Shown: in pieces, positions 33,515 to 44,780 of the stretch | Position numbering within the stretch: the stretch's first letter is position 1 | Layout of the letters: every line of letters starts with the position of its first letter | Origin: Riptortus pedestris | Taxonomy: Eukaryota > Arthropoda > Insecta > Hemiptera > Alydidae | Assembly (NCBI GenBank): GCA_019009955.1 | Contig: CM032232.1 | Coordinates: forward strand, 53,569,001-53,633,000 | Length of the DNA: 64,000 nucleotides | Direction: 5' to 3' | Position numbers and translations under genes: made by a program | The notes under the pieces: generated by a model | Told to the model about the DNA's origin: nothing | Seen by the model: only the letters and a program-made list of their open reading frames with translations | Databases searched by the model: none

Positions 33515-33655
33515 TATTAAATAATCATATCTAATCTTATTACAAATTTAATTTCGCATAAATGTTGATATATAGATTCTTTCTCTGAGTCGAATATCAA
33601 CCGAGAAATTTGCATTTTTTAAATTTTCATCCTTCCTTCTGTAAAACCCCACTTT
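33515..33655 (+). mobile_element. HLE 3' body fragment
   Basis: TCTAATCTTATTACAAATTT, GAATATCAACCGAGAAATTT and TTCCTTCTGTAAAACCCCAC match the HLE-1 body before the tail. No 3' hairpin. Confidence 0.65.
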
Positions 33656-33730
33656 TGGCAGATTTCCCTTAAGGGAAATCAGCTATTGAGGTCGTACCCA
33701 TGACAGAATTTTCGAATTTTTTTTATTAAT
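33656..33730 (+). mobile_element. HLE 5' end fragment
   Basis: GGCAGATTTCCCTTAAGGGA palindrome, ATCAGCTATTGAGGTCGTAC and CCATGACAGAATTTTCG. Broken after about 70 bp. Confidence 0.8.
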
Positions 33731-33759
33731 AGCACTTTAATAGAAAGCCAATATTTCAT

Positions 33760-33939
33760 TAAACGTCATATTCCAAGCATAAATACTAAATATTGTAGGC
33801 TGAAATTGGACTCAAAATAGAGGAGGGGTGGTTTAGAGGGAAAATCAAAATATCTCAGTTATTATGATTTGGATCGTTATATGTTATAGAAACAATCTTG
33901 TTAAACTAGTGATGCTTTAAAAATTTTCTCACTACACTT

Positions 33940-33985
<46 letters not shown>
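33760..33985 (+). mobile_element. HLE-3 body fragment running into (TA)n
   Basis: TGAAATTGGACTCAAAATAG, AGGAGGGGTGGTTTAGAGGG, TTATAGAAACAATCTTGTTA; then (TA)n at 33943-33980. The tail is absent. Confidence 0.7.
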
Positions 33986-33991
33986 CATACA

Positions 33992-34091
33992 TAAACTACC
34001 CCGAAGGAGGACATTATGGCAATCATTAGCAAAACTACCATTTTCAGCTTTTCCTGTCCTATTGGCCATTCGCCAACTATGCTCACCACCA
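33992..34091 (+). repeat. Dispersed repeat with a CCGAAGGAG core
   Basis: CTACCCCGAAGGAGGACATT, ATGGCAATCATTAGCAAAAC and TACCATTTTCAGC match 14186-14290 and 35648-35750. Immediately precedes an HLE 5' end. Confidence 0.6.
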
Positions 34092-34217
34092 TTTTAGCAG
34101 AATCCCCCCCCTTAAGGGAAATCAGCTATTGAGGTCGTACTCATGCCGCGATTTTCGAAAAATTTCTTCAAATGTCCATCGATCCTACTCAGGAGATGAT
34201 GAAAATGAGGTCCGTTC

Positions 34218-34274
<57 letters not shown>

Positions 34275-34684
34275 TGTTAAGGCTCTAGCGGTCGCAATTT
34301 TTGTTTGATCACTACCAAACTCGATATTTAAACGTTTTATGCAAAAAGACAGATGAAGTCCGTTAATGGCTGAAATCGGACCAGTGGGAGGGGGGGTTTA
34401 GAGGGGGGATTTTCGAAAATCCGAATTATCTCCGTTACCATACGTCGGATCAAAATATTGTATAACCAATCTTATTGCAAATTAAATTTACTATAAATAA
34501 TGTCCGATACATGTATTCTCTATCTTGAATATTAACGGAGATATTTGCATTTTTATGAAAAGTGGGCGTATAACAGATGAGTGAGTTTCCCGCCAAAAGC
34601 TATTTGGCTCTTGTATGGAGATTTCTCTATTGTATAACTTTACGAGGGAAATCTGCTTAGTTTACGCAGCCTGCGGACTTTTTT
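34092..34684 (+). mobile_element. HLE-2, full-length copy
   Basis: TTTTAGCAGAATCC with an expanded C-run before the palindrome half, complete 5' block, (TA)n 34224-34271, body GAAATCGGACCAGTGGGAGG, HLE-2 tail TTTCCCGCCAAAAGCTATTT and TTTACGAGGGAAATCTGC. The hairpin lost two loop-side bases (ACGCAGCCTGCGG), followed by ACTTTTTTTT. Confidence 0.9.
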
Positions 34685-34689
34685 TTCTT

Positions 34690-34880
34690 ATGTTTAATTA
34701 TAAAATGTTTATTTATTTCACTTTTGTTATTTGTCATAGTTAACGTCTATTATTACTCACTGCTATATCTTATTTATATTACTTTTGTTACCTCACTTTG
34801 TACAATTTTTGACTTTTGAAAGAGTAAAACACCTTTGATGTGACGTTCATGAAATAAATCCAATCAATACACTTTCCGCA
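34690..34880 (+). repeat. LINE-tail-like repeat, shorter copy
   Basis: AAATGTTTATTTATTTCACT, TTTGTTATTTGTCATAG, TTTTTGACTTTTGAAAGAG and ACCTTTGATGTGACGTTCAT match the distal half of 35648-35945. It starts exactly after the HLE 3' T-run. Confidence 0.6.
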
Positions 34881-35056
34881 ACTCAAATATTAAGCTAGTT
34901 ATTCGTACTTTCTTCTTTTCAGTATTCAATCAACCAAGTCTCGAATTTTAATTTGGAAATAGAGAATATATGGTGAGACGAAACCTATACTGTGTCATGC
35001 CAGTATGAAGGATATCTGCTTAGTTTAAGCAGTCCCTGCCTCACGGACTTTTGTAT
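34881..35056 (+). mobile_element. HLE-3 tail, plus strand
   Basis: CAAATATTAAGCTAGTTATT, ATATATGGTGAGACGAAACC, GTGTCATGCCAG, GATATCTGCTTAGTTTAAGC, a mutated hairpin and CACGGACTTTTG. Confidence 0.8.
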
Positions 35057-35338
35057 AGAGTTATCATGTACAAATGGGGTATAATAAGCATAAATTAACG
35101 TTGGAAATATGGGAGAGTAAGCACATTGTACCCCGTAACAAAGTGTGTTGAGCGTGTAAGTTACGTTTGACGAACCTCTTTCTTGAGAAGACATAAGCGA
35201 TTGCCGTTAAGCGGAAAGCTCTTGGCAGAAGAATGAAATATGCTTTCTATTTTACAGCTCTAACAGTATCGGGATGAGCTATGCTATTTCTCAGCACAGG
35301 TACTAATGCATTCGCACTCTGCGGGTTAGTCCGTTCGC

Positions 35339-35600
35339 TTTAGCAGATTTCCCTCGTGGGACAATCAGTTGTGAGATAGTAATCTCCTTAAGGGAAACTA
35401 AGCATTTGAGGTTGTACTAAAGGCGCGATTTTCGAAATTTTTCATTTGTTCAAATGCCCATTGACTCTATCAAGGTACTCTAGAGATGACGAGTGAGGTC
35501 GGGTGAAAGATTGTTAATGGTTGAAATCGTACCTACGGGGAGGAGGGATTGAACACAAAATTCAAATAAATGACAAAATTAAACATACAAATTAAGTCTG
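35339..35600 (+). mobile_element. HLE copy, plus strand, 5' part rearranged
   Basis: TTTAGCAGATTTCCCTCGTG, then a partial second start CTCCTTAAGGGAAACTAAGC, then CGATTTTCGAAATTTTTC and TTAATGGTTGAAATCG. Microsatellite deleted and tail absent. Confidence 0.7.
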
Positions 35601-35647
35601 TGGAGTGCAACAAGATTTCAAATTATATGCATTAATTGTATATTGTA

Positions 35648-35945
35648 TATTTTTACCCCGAAGGAGAAAATTACGACAATCAGTAGCAAAAGTGTCATTT
35701 TCCGCCATTCATTTCCCAATGATCGTCCATCACCATTTTTTTATTTATTTATTTATTTTTTTTTTTTTATGTGTCACTTATAAAATGTCTATCTGTTTCA
35801 CTTTTGTCATTTGTCATTCGTTATTGTTACTTGATGTTATCTCTTATCTATTTTACTTTTGTTATTTCACTATGTACAGTTTTTGACTTTTGAAACAGCA
35901 AATCACCTTTGATGTGACATCCATAAATAAATTAAATAAATAAAA
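35648..35945 (+). repeat. LINE-tail-like repeat, longest copy
   Basis: Joins the CCGAAGGAG core (TTTTACCCCGAAGGAGAAAA, ACGACAATCAGTAGCAAAAG) with the distal part (CTGTTTCACTTTTGTCATTT, TTTTTGACTTTTGAAACAGC, CACCTTTGATGTGACATCCA) and ends in an A-rich tail with repeated TAAATAAA. This suggests a 3'-anchored retroelement fragment. No ORF is attached. Confidence 0.55.
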
Positions 35946-36009
35946 AATCTGTTAAGTTTACGTGAAAATCTCCATTTACACCATTTGCATCTGCATGACA
36001 ATTTTTTTT

Positions 36010-36105
36010 TTAATTTCTCTTTCCGGTAAAATTTCGGCCATTAAGTAACATGATCTTTTCTTTTAGATTAATCTGATGAATTTCGAGTTTGAGGAAAAAT
36101 CAGTC
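36010..36105 (-). mobile_element. HLE fragment, minus strand
   Basis: CCGGTAAAATTTCGGCCATT, AAGTAACATGATCTTTTC and GAATTTCGAGTTTGAGG resemble the reversed HLE body. Confidence 0.5.
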
Positions 36106-36224
36106 ACGCAGGATATCTCACGTTCGTTACCTCAAAATTTGCATTTACCCCAAAACGTAAAAGTTCAATGACGGAATATTTGGTATTTAAGCTTCGAATA
36201 ATGGGCTTCATAATATAACAGCTT

Positions 36225-36690
36225 ATTTTTAATATGAACTAAGTAGGAGCAGGGTTTATTGAAGGCCGAAAACTAAAATATGAACTCAATAACTGATTTT
36301 CCTTCTGCTAAAATGCGAATATCTCTGTTACTAATCAAGATAGTGAAACAATATACCAAACATCCCAATAAGCCAAAGCAGTATAAAGTGGAAGTAAATA
36401 AATAAATAAAACATACATAAAAACATTTACAGAGCATTAAATTTGCAATAAAATGGGTCTAATATTCCGATCCGACTCATAATAACAGAAATATTTTGAA
36501 TTTTTGAAATCCCCCCTCACACTTTTACATAAATCGACTAAATACCGGTTTTTTTTTAACGATTGATCAAAAATTGGGTCCACTAAAGAGGTAACAGATA
36601 AATATAGGTGTTTATATTTTTTTTCACGGACCTCGTTTTCGTCATCTCATTTGAAGGTTTCGAAAATCGATGAGTAACTTAATTTTTTTT
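36225..36690 (-). mobile_element. HLE copy, minus strand, with internal scrap of another HLE end
   Basis: Tail-side TAAGTAGGAGCAGGGTTTAT, GAAGGCCGAAAACTAAAAT, interrupted by a minus-strand 5'-end scrap (CTCAATAACTGATTTTCC, TTCTGCTAAAA), then CCGATCCGACTCATAATAAC, CCCCCCTCACAC, GGTAACAGATAAATATAGG and GGACCTCGTTTTCGTCATCT. Confidence 0.7.
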
Positions 36691-36797
36691 TTTTTTTTCG
36701 AAAAATTGGTGTTGCTAGATCTTTTTAAGACACAAACACTCACATTCACACACTGGAAACGCTGAATCGATTGCCAATATACAAAATTGGGGTCATT

Positions 36798-36860
36798 ATG
36801 TCAAGCCAGCAAGTGGGAAGACTGCTTAGTTCACACAGCCCCTACGTGACTGAATTTTAT
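36798..36860 (+). mobile_element. HLE 3' terminus, plus strand
   Basis: TCAAGCCAGCAAGTGGGAAG, ACTGCTTAGTTCACACAGCC and CCTACGTGACTGAATTTTAT: the terminal motif with a partly broken hairpin. Confidence 0.7.
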
Positions 36861-37741
36861 GGTGGGGATAAAATTTGTTTTGTTAGTTTAATGTGAAAAA
36901 AATTCTTTACTTGGGGTGTGGATCGCATTTTTATTCAGAGGAGTGGGGTTCAAATTTGAATTAATAAAAATCGATTTGTCAATATTTATTATTGATAAGT
37001 TCCTATTTACCTGAGAAATAGGAAATAAATGTATACCAACCCTACGCCAAAATGAATGGTTTGATTACAGTATGGGCAAAAGAGAATTTCTGATAACGCT
37101 ATCTGTTGTCTCGTTTCCTCTTGTAGATTTTATCCACATGGCTTCTGTCTATTTATATGCTTCGGTCTAAGGCCTCCCTGAACTCTCTTATCATCTGATA
37201 ATGAAGTGATGCTTTTGAAGTCATTCTCATCATCTGATGACAACCTGACATCAGATCCTCTCTCAAGCCTGACATCAGATTTATATTAATGATGAGAGAA
37301 TATTTCATTGAAATCTTCTCCTAGAATGATTTCCTCTTCAGTAATTTCCATGAAAATATTACGGTTTCTGTGATTCCGATATTTTATATCTCTCTGTTCC
37401 AAGCTGCTATGTAATTTCTTGGAAATACATTTTTAACTGCTACAATTAACTTTCTATATAAAATTTACGAACATAATTTCCATTCCTATATTATTCGTAG
37501 TAAAACTATGAGGCATCAATTTTACTCATGCTGAAGGAAATGACATGACTATCTCCTCCATCATATTTTAATTTTACTTTAATCAGTTTCCAGGTTCATC
37601 CCGCCACCTTCAAAGCTGTACCACGAGATGAAATTCGTGGAGAAAACTGATATAAAATAGGAATTCAAATATAAATATTATACAAAAATTACTCATACAG
37701 AGAATAAAAATTTAACAATTTTTGATGGCATCTAATTAATA
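36861..37741. other. Unassigned DNA
   Basis: No repeat recognised. A local direct duplication is present near 37240-37275 (CTGACATCAGAT twice). Confidence 0.3.
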
Positions 37742-37743
37742 AT

Positions 37744-37850
37744 CGGGGCTCAGGTTAGCCGTGCGAGTTAAAGAGTTGGCCTTAATCTCACATGGCAAAT
37801 CTAGAGTGGCGAGTTCGATTCCCACCTGGGCAATAGGAATTTAATTAATA
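37744..37850 (+). mobile_element. tRNA-derived SINE head, plus strand, 3' truncated
   Basis: The best-preserved tRNA-like part: GGGGCTCAGGTTAGCCGTGC, GAGTTAAAGAGTTGGCCTTA, ATCTCACATGGCAAATCTAG, B box GAGTTCGATTCCC, then CACCTGGGCAATAGGAATTT. The central TTGGCCTTAATCTCA resembles a tRNA-Leu anticodon arm (TAA). The body after AATTTAATTAATAAT is missing. Confidence 0.85.
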
Positions 37851-38094
37851 ATCAACCAAAAATATAAACACAACAGTGATGTATTTTACTAATGTTATTT
37901 ATAAACGATCCAAACGTTACCGATTCTGTTTACAAATCTTTTAGGCTTGACTATGATCATTAAGGAAAGAGAGACATGAAAATTGTTGTTTCATTGTATA
38001 TTTAGAAAAAGTTTCCTTTACAAATCCTATTTACTGGAAACTGACGATTCGCGATGATAAAAAAGGAATGGATTTGAAAGGAAGAGGGTGGAAC

Positions 38095-38260
38095 ATTTAC
38101 TAAAACCGAGAACACAAATTGTTTTTAAAGAGTGTGAAAGGGAAGCTAGAATTAAGAAAGGTCTCAGACAAGGATGCCCTCTGCCACTTTATCTGCTCAT
38201 TATGTTCCTTGATGAGGCAATAATGAAATTGAAAGAAAGGACCAAACATATGTAAACACA
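38095..38260 (+). pseudogene. LINE reverse transcriptase fragment
   Basis: The plus-strand frame gives KKGLRQGCPLPLYLLIMFLD, followed by EAIMKLKE. This is the conserved non-LTR RT segment of form G-[LV]-R-Q-G-C-P-L-S-P-x-L-F-N. Less than 60 residues are recognisable and the YADD box does not follow before the stop at about 38255. Clade cannot be assigned. Confidence 0.75.
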
Positions 38261-38334
38261 TTACCAGAAAAATTTATCCGAGATACAGAATTAGTGTATT
38301 TATAGGAAATAACATTTGCAAGTTGTCTATCGAA

Positions 38335-38632
38335 CTCATAATAACAGAGGTAGTTTTAATTTTTAAATTATCTCTCTTCTCTCAACCCTCACTATTCTGA
38401 TCATTTTATGTAAAACGTAAATATGCTTAAAACAATGTAAACATTTAAATGCCGAGTTTATAAAGAGCAACTGCTGGAGCGTGAACAGACAAATATATGT
38501 TGTTTTAAACAGACTTCATTTTCGTCATGTCCTCAGTAGAATCGATGGACATTTGAGAAGAGTTTTCTAAAATCTTATCCTAAGCACAGCCTCAATTTCT
38601 TGTAAGGGAAATCTGCTAAAACAAATTCATTA
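38335..38632 (-). mobile_element. HLE copy, minus strand
   Basis: ACTCATAATAACAGAGGTAG, CATTTTATGTAAAACG, GTGAACAGACAAATATATG, CTTCATTTTCGTCATGTCCT and the 5' terminus GTAAGGGAAATCTGCTAAAA. Confidence 0.7.
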
Positions 38633-38736
38633 TTCACGTAATGTATTTCAATTATTGTTATACTTATTTTTAGTATACCTTCTCAATATAAAGACTATAA
38701 ACATTGGATAGTCAACTCTTCTTATTCATTGACATT

Positions 38737-39392
38737 TTTAGCAGATTTCCCGTAAGGGAAATCAGCTATTGAGGTTGTACTCATGACGCGATTTTCGAAA
38801 TTTTTCTTCAAATGTCCATCGATCCTACCCAGGAGATGACGAAAATGAGGTCCATTCAAAACTGTATATATATATATATATATATCTATATCTATATATA
38901 TATTTGTCTGTTACCGCTCTAGCGGTCGCAATTGTTGTCTTATCGTTATCAAACTTGATATATAATCGTTTTATATAAAAAGAAAGATCAAGTTCGTTAA
39001 TGGCTGAAATCGGACCAAGGGGAGGGGGGGGGGTTTAGAGGGGGAGAATTTCGAAAATTCTTAATATCTCCGTTATTATGCGTCGGATCGAAAAATTGTA
39101 TAGAACCTATCATATTGCAAATGTAATGTTCTATAAATGTTGTTATGTACATTTTTTCACTATCTTGATTATTTACTGAGATATTTGCATTTTTTAGTTT
39201 TCGGTCTTCAGTAAAGCTCCACTCCTACTCATCTCATATTTTCAATATTCTATTATGTTATGAATCACTTTATTTGAAGCTTAAATACCAAATATTGTTC
39301 TCATTGAACTTTTAAGTTTTGAGATAAATGCAAATACGTGGCACACGTGGGAAATCTGCTTAGTTAACGCAGGCCCTGCGTGACGGACTTTT
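38737..39392 (+). mobile_element. HLE-1, full-length reference copy
   Basis: Every module is intact: TTTTAGCAGATTTCCC, a palindrome with one change (CCCGTAAGGG), 5' block GATCCTACCCAGGAGATGAC, (TA)n with CTATATC variants 38864-38900, TTTGTCTGTTACCGCTCTAG, body ATGGCTGAAATCGGACCAAG, a long G-run, AATATCTCCGTTATTATGCG, tail ACTTTATTTGAAGCTTAAAT, CACACGTGGGAAATCTGC (39344-39361), hairpin ACGCAGGCCCTGCGT (39368-39382), GACGGACTTTTTT. About 655 bp. No coding capacity. Confidence 0.93.
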
Positions 39393-40704
39393 TTATGCAT
39401 AGTATAGTGTGATTTTATTTGAATTGTAAATAAAAACTTTTTGTACATGTTAGTGAGATAAGAAAACAAAATTTGACAGTCCTAATTAGGCAAATAAATT
39501 TTGATCATAAAAATTAGATAAAATAAAAATGAGAGGTATATTATAAATATAATGCATCCAAAATTAAAAAAAGGTTTAAACTGTAATTTTAGAAAGAATA
39601 GCTAATATGCTCAAAACGAATTGGGGACGAAAATAAATAAGATTTTTAAAGAAGAAGAATTGTATTATTTTTATTTTTTATTTTTGACCTAGTATAGTTA
39701 GATCTTTAAATATATGTGTACGTGTGAGTGTGGGTGCATTATAACTTATAAAGACAAGGGAGGAAAATATCAGCTGTTAATCCAAAGAGGTTGGAATCGA
39801 GAAAGATTAATGATTAACGGCCGAGTATTTTCTTTTCTATTCTCTTTGTACAATTCTACACGACATGGAGTAAGAGATACGGACCTACATATAGCTAGAG
39901 ATTTATCGTTGCCTATCGAGATTTTTATTATGTCGACGGGTTTCAAACCAACAGTTCCTAAGGGATAGGGATTTAAATACACAGAACAGTCGCTTGCTCT
40001 AGGCAAAATGGCTTAATTCGTAAAAAAAAAAAGTTGATATAAATACAGAAGTCATACAATTCAAAAGATAAAGTGAATGAAAAATTAAATTATATATTAA
40101 TTCGTATTTATTTAATATGGATGTACTCATTGAGGCATTAACCTTAATTCCTTAATATTTGAAAAATAAATAACTAAACTGTAATAAACTGAAAATAAAA
40201 ACACAGAACATTTTTCCCATTTTCAGAACAAGGCGCATAATCTGTTTTTAAATTTTTATTCAGTCTTGATTACAAGTATAACATTGTTTCTGCTCAAAAA
40301 TGATTTACTATTGTTTTTAAATAATGTTATAAATCAATATACAGGGTGCCCCAAGTTTCTGAGCCAACTGTATTAATAAAAGGCTGGCACTTGGTGTACA
40401 ATAATTGTGACTCCAAAGAATCTTTTAAGTCCATATTCAACATCGTAACCTTCTCCAATACTTCCCCAGTGACCATAATTTTGGAATTTTTAATTGAACT
40501 TTTTATGACGGATTATTGTAGGAATTCAGATTCTAAAACGCAATTTATATCGGTGATTTTTTCGATTTGACGCATCCTTTAGCCGTAAAATGCAATTATC
40601 TTTATTTTAGAAATGGCACATTTTATTGAAAATTGCTTCGACATACGGGTTGTAGCCAACAAAATTATCTTTGAAACAAGTCTACTGGAAAAGGAACTAA
40701 AAAA
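39393..40704. other. Unassigned AT-rich DNA
   Basis: ATACAGGGTGCCCCAAGTTT at 40340-40359 resembles the outer end of a DNA-transposon terminal repeat, but I find no partner. Opposing frames at 39714-39968 and 39770-40006 show no recognised domain. Confidence 0.3.
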
Positions 40705-41000
40705 AATCAGATGAGTAGAAGAGGGGAAGGCTGAAAAAGAAGAAAGTACGAATAGCTCACTTAATATTTAAGTACCAAAAAATGTATAGATCAACAATTG
40801 TAGAGCCTCCACAGATTGACAAGATCAGTTCTATAACATTTTTCGATACGCCTCATAATAATGAAGATATATTGTATTAAAGAACCCCCCTTCTTAACCC
40901 CCCATTTCAGCCATTAGCGAATATGATCTCGTGCGTTGAACGAAACGGTTAAATATCCAGTGTAGTGTAGATCTAATAAACATATTCCCCTCAAGTACGT
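40705..41000 (-). mobile_element. HLE-3 copy, minus strand, central part
   Basis: ATGAGTAGAAGAGGGGAAGG, AAGTACGAATAGCTCACTTA, AATGTATAGATCAACAATTG, CCCCATTTCAGCCATTAGCG and AACGGTTAAATATCCAG match HLE-3. Hairpin tail and 5' block are both lost. Confidence 0.75.
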
Positions 41001-41735
41001 AAAGTTAGGTTGATAACCCAAGCACACAACCTACATGGTAGTATCAAAAATTGGGTTATCAGTACAACTTTCCTCAAGGGAAATCCGCTAAAAGAACAAC
41101 TCAGCCACCACAACAGCAAAAAAATGGTATATTCCAAGGACTTTGTAAATTATTATTATTCCCAAAATAATTTTAATGTAGTTTGCTCAAAAAAATGACG
41201 TATTCTACTTTTGCTTACATTTACAACAGTCAAAGTATGAATGATATTCATAATATATGTATCTTGTGTTTCGCAAGGTTGACACATTTTATAGAATATA
41301 TTGCTTTATCTCATATGTGTCTTCCACTATCTGGGGCAGGGCAATCAGCGGATAAGATTTTGCAAAGCTTCCTTCCAGCTTAGCTCATATCAGTGAAAGA
41401 AATATCCATAGTTTGGGAAGATTAAACATAATGTACGAAATCCCCAACTGCAACATTCTTGACGTGTGAGATCTGAAAGAAGTGAATCGACCGATTATAA
41501 GCGTGAACATACAAGCTTTATAGATGGTTCTGGTCTCGAAATGCCAAACCTCCAACGAAGAATGATCTAATCCTATGGAAATTTTACATATATACACGGG
41601 ATGTTTTCACAAATCCATTTCACGCTACAGGCGCTGCTAAGGGGTTCCATATTTCTATTTACGCCTGGCAAAGAGTAAGACAATATTTCCACTTCATTTT
41701 TATATATACGTGTATATCTGAAATGTATTGGCCAT
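41001..41735. other. Unassigned DNA with one HLE scrap
   Basis: CCTCAAGGGAAATCCGCTAAAA at 41073-41094 resembles a reversed HLE 5' terminus. Otherwise no family recognised. Confidence 0.35.
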
Positions 41736-42315
41736 TCTAGCAGATTTCCAGGGAAATCAGCTATTGAGGTTGCACTCAAGACGCGATTTTTGAAATGTTT
41801 CTTCAAATATCCATTAATCCTACCTAGGAAATGACGAAAATGAGGTCCGTTCATTATTTGTCTGTTACAGCTCTAGCGGGCGCATTACCAAACTCGATGT
41901 TTAGTAGTTTTATGTAAAAAAGAATGATCAGATTCGTTAATGGTTGAGATCCGACCTGTGAGAGAAGGGGGGGGGTTAGAGGGGAGGAAAATTCTTAATA
42001 TCTCCGTAGTTAAGCATCGGATCAATTCAATTTTATTGAAAATGTAATGTTTTATAAATGATGTTATGTAAATATGTTCACTACCTTAAATATTAACCGA
42101 GATATTTACAGTTTATAGTTTTAGGCTTTCAGTAACCCTCCTCCTTCTACTCATGTCATACTAGAAATAAGCTGTTATATTATGAAGCACTTTATTTGAA
42201 GCATAAATACCAAATATTGTTCTCTTTGAACTTTTACTTTTTGAGATAAATGCAAATACGTGTCACACGTGGGAAGTCTGCTTAGTTTACGCAGCCCCTG
42301 CGTGACGGGCTTTTT
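41736..42315 (+). mobile_element. HLE-1 copy, near full length, microsatellite deleted
   Basis: CTAGCAGATTTCCAGGGAAA (palindrome shortened), 5' block, then directly TATTTGTCTGTTACAGCTCT with no (TA)n, body, HLE-1 tail ACTTTATTTGAAGCATAAAT, GGGAAGTCTGC, perfect hairpin ACGCAGCCCCTGCGT (42290-42304), GACGGGCTTTTT. Confidence 0.9.
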
Positions 42316-42519
42316 GTTATTTTTGGATGATTGAATTTTTGTAAATGGCGTTTATATATATAGATACATAAGCATGTGTGGGTGAACGAAAATTTTGGAC
42401 TGAATGGCGATTATATCATTTCAATACTGACGAGGGTTTGTGGGATGACCGATTACACAAAGTTTCTTAATTAGTTATTTCTTTTTGTACAAAATCGCGT
42501 AAATAAATTAATGAATTTT

Positions 42520-42710
42520 CTACTCAATCATTATGAATCGGATTGAAAAATTATATAGACCCAATCATATTGAAAATTTAATTTCATAATTAATGTTTTG
42601 GGTTCTAGACTTTCTCCAGTATCTCTAACATTAGCCGAGATACTTAAGCGCATTTTTTTAATATTCAGTCTGTCATCTTGTGCTACTCGTCCGATGGACG
42701 TTGTTGGACT
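42520..42710 (+). mobile_element. HLE body fragment, plus strand
   Basis: TCATTATGAATCGGATTGAA, AAATTATATAGACCCAATCA, TTAGCCGAGATACTTAAGCG and CTTGTGCTACTCGTCCGATG are a diverged HLE body without either end. Confidence 0.6.
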
Positions 42711-42779
42711 AATTTTTATCTTTTAGTACATTTTCTCCATAAAATGTATCTGCTATATTATCGTCACTATTTAATATTC

Positions 42780-43132
42780 TACGTTCCTAATTCGAAAATG
42801 TATATTTGATCTAAACCGTACTCGATATTTAGCACATTCATTCAACACTAAAGATCATGTTAGTTGAAGGCTGAACTCAGACAAGGAATAGGGGGGGGGT
42901 GGTTTAGGATGGATAATTCCAAATTAAAATCATCTATGTTATTTGGAAAAATGTTATAGATATTGTTAAACTATTGATGATCTATAAATATTGTTCTATA
43001 CATTTGTTATTAACTCAAATATTACGCCAGTTATTAACCGTTTCTTGTTTTTAGACTTCAGTGAACCCCCTCCCCCTCTAACCCACATGGGAAATCTGCT
43101 TAGTTTACGCAGCTCCCGCTTGACGGACATTT
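42780..43132 (+). mobile_element. HLE-3 3' two-thirds, plus strand
   Basis: CTAAACCGTACTCGATATTT, AAGGCTGAACTCAGACAAGG, a GGGGGGGGGTGG patch, TTCAGTGAACCCCCTCCCCC, ACATGGGAAATCTGC and the hairpin ACGCAGCTCCCGCTTGACGG with a weakened stem, then ACATTTTT. Confidence 0.8.
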
Positions 43133-43685
43133 TTATGTAATATATGTATACAACATTTTTCAAATCAGTACAATTTTTTTTATAAAGGATAGCTTACGAT
43201 TTATTTTATTTTTCATCATCAATGAGAAAACGGAACACATTTTTATTTAACGGCCTAAAAGCTAAGTCGTTTAAGCCGCATAATGACATAAGTATTTAAT
43301 CCTAGTAGATAATTCAGGAAGATATTCGAGTGATAAATACTTAACCGGTTCCGCCACTATTTTTGTATCAACATTATCATATCTTTCGCTCGTTTGGTTA
43401 AAAATATGTTGATTCATAAGTTTCTTTTTACTGTTATTCCATATCTTATCATTTTTACTAACTTCCCTAGTAAATTAACTATCAACTTCTGGCGTTCTGT
43501 TTTCAGAGACCTTGTTCAATTTATGTTCATCTCGGGTTTTCTTTAGAAACAATATCTATTGAGTCTGATCGCGTAATGGAATTACACATAATTCATTCAA
43601 ATTTTCGCGAATCATAATAAATGAGTACGAAACAAAGGTCAGTTTGAATTTCAAATTTTGATATACGTTTGCTTGTGTTTGTTCT
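43133..43685. other. Unassigned AT-rich DNA
   Basis: No feature supported. Confidence 0.3.
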
Positions 43686-43689
43686 CTAA

Positions 43690-44780
43690 CGTCCGCAAAT
43701 TTCGAGAAATCCACAACGAACTTCATATTTAAACTTATACCCAGATTTCTTTTCCGAAAGGAAATTGATTAGTCGTCGGCTGAAATCGGACGAGTTATAA
43801 GAGGTAAAATGTGGAATTCGTAAATTCAAAATTACGCTGTTATTATAAATGTTTAAAAAACGTTTTAGAAACAATCTTCTTAAATTATTGATGCTCTATA
43901 ATTGTTGATATATACATAATTCAAATATTAATTACCCTTGCGCCAGGCGCGCTTTCAGAAGCCACACTTCAAGGCTCAAGAATCAAAATGATATAGGCGT
44001 TGGTAAGCCAAACATTGTTGGAACATTAATGATTAATATCTTTTATGTAACTACAAGAAGAAAAAATGATTAAAAAAAAAAATCATTTTCTGAGACTTCT
44101 TTGTGGCATTCACATTGTACATATGATGAATGGTGTTAGTTCTTGCTATGTTCGATATTCAGTAAATAACAGCCAAAGGCTAACATTTACTGTATCTCAC
44201 CACATTATATGTTGAACATAATTTATCAACGGTGTCCAATCCACCTTTGGTCATATTATAAAACTTATAATTTCGGACTTAATTTTATCTTTCGTTTCCT
44301 GTCGATTTTGGCATCATCGTGCTAACTCGATATGTGGAATACGTTCATAGTCCTACATCTCCTGGTTTTTTGAAAGCAAAAAGGCTTGGATAGACATTTC
44401 AATTTTATGAAATTTCGCCGGAATTACCAATTTTTTTAAGATTCCAAATATATATTCTTTCCTGCTGAATACTTTGCCAAATTACAGTTGGAAAATCAGT
44501 TATGGTCGTGATATGTTTTCCACTGCCAAAAATTGGAGAAGCATTGTCTTAACAACCGGCGCCAACTGTTTCACACGTTTTAAAACTGTACTCACACCCG
44601 TCGCTGGGATAATCGAGTTATTCCTACTTTCTAGTTCTCTATCTTCAATAAATCTCCACTTCTACTCGTCGAATTTTGACATAGGAATAGAAAATATATA
44701 GGGAGATGGGATCACTAGAGTGTCATGCCAGCACGTGGGGAATCTCCTTAGTTTACGCAACCCTTGCATGTACTACTTTT
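43690..44780 (+). mobile_element. HLE-3 copy split by about 640 bp of other DNA
   Basis: The body lies at 43690-43960 (CGTCGGCTGAAATCGGACGA, TTTTAGAAACAATCTTCTTA) and the tail at 44600-44780 (AATCGAGTTATTCCTACTTT, TCCACTTCTACTCGTCGAAT, ATATATAGGGAGATGGGATC, CCAGCACGTGGGGAATCTCC). The intervening 43961-44599 is unclassified, so the two parts may instead be separate copies. Confidence 0.55.

Noticed and set aside
37744..37835. Functional tRNA-Leu gene
   Set aside because: It has a good B box and a Leu-like anticodon arm, but the acceptor stem does not pair and the 3' side runs into the conserved SINE body sequence, so it is a SINE head.
40340..40359. ATACAGGGTGCCCCAAGTTT as a DNA-transposon terminal repeat
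   Set aside because: It resembles many mariner-like ends but no inverted partner or target duplication was found nearby.
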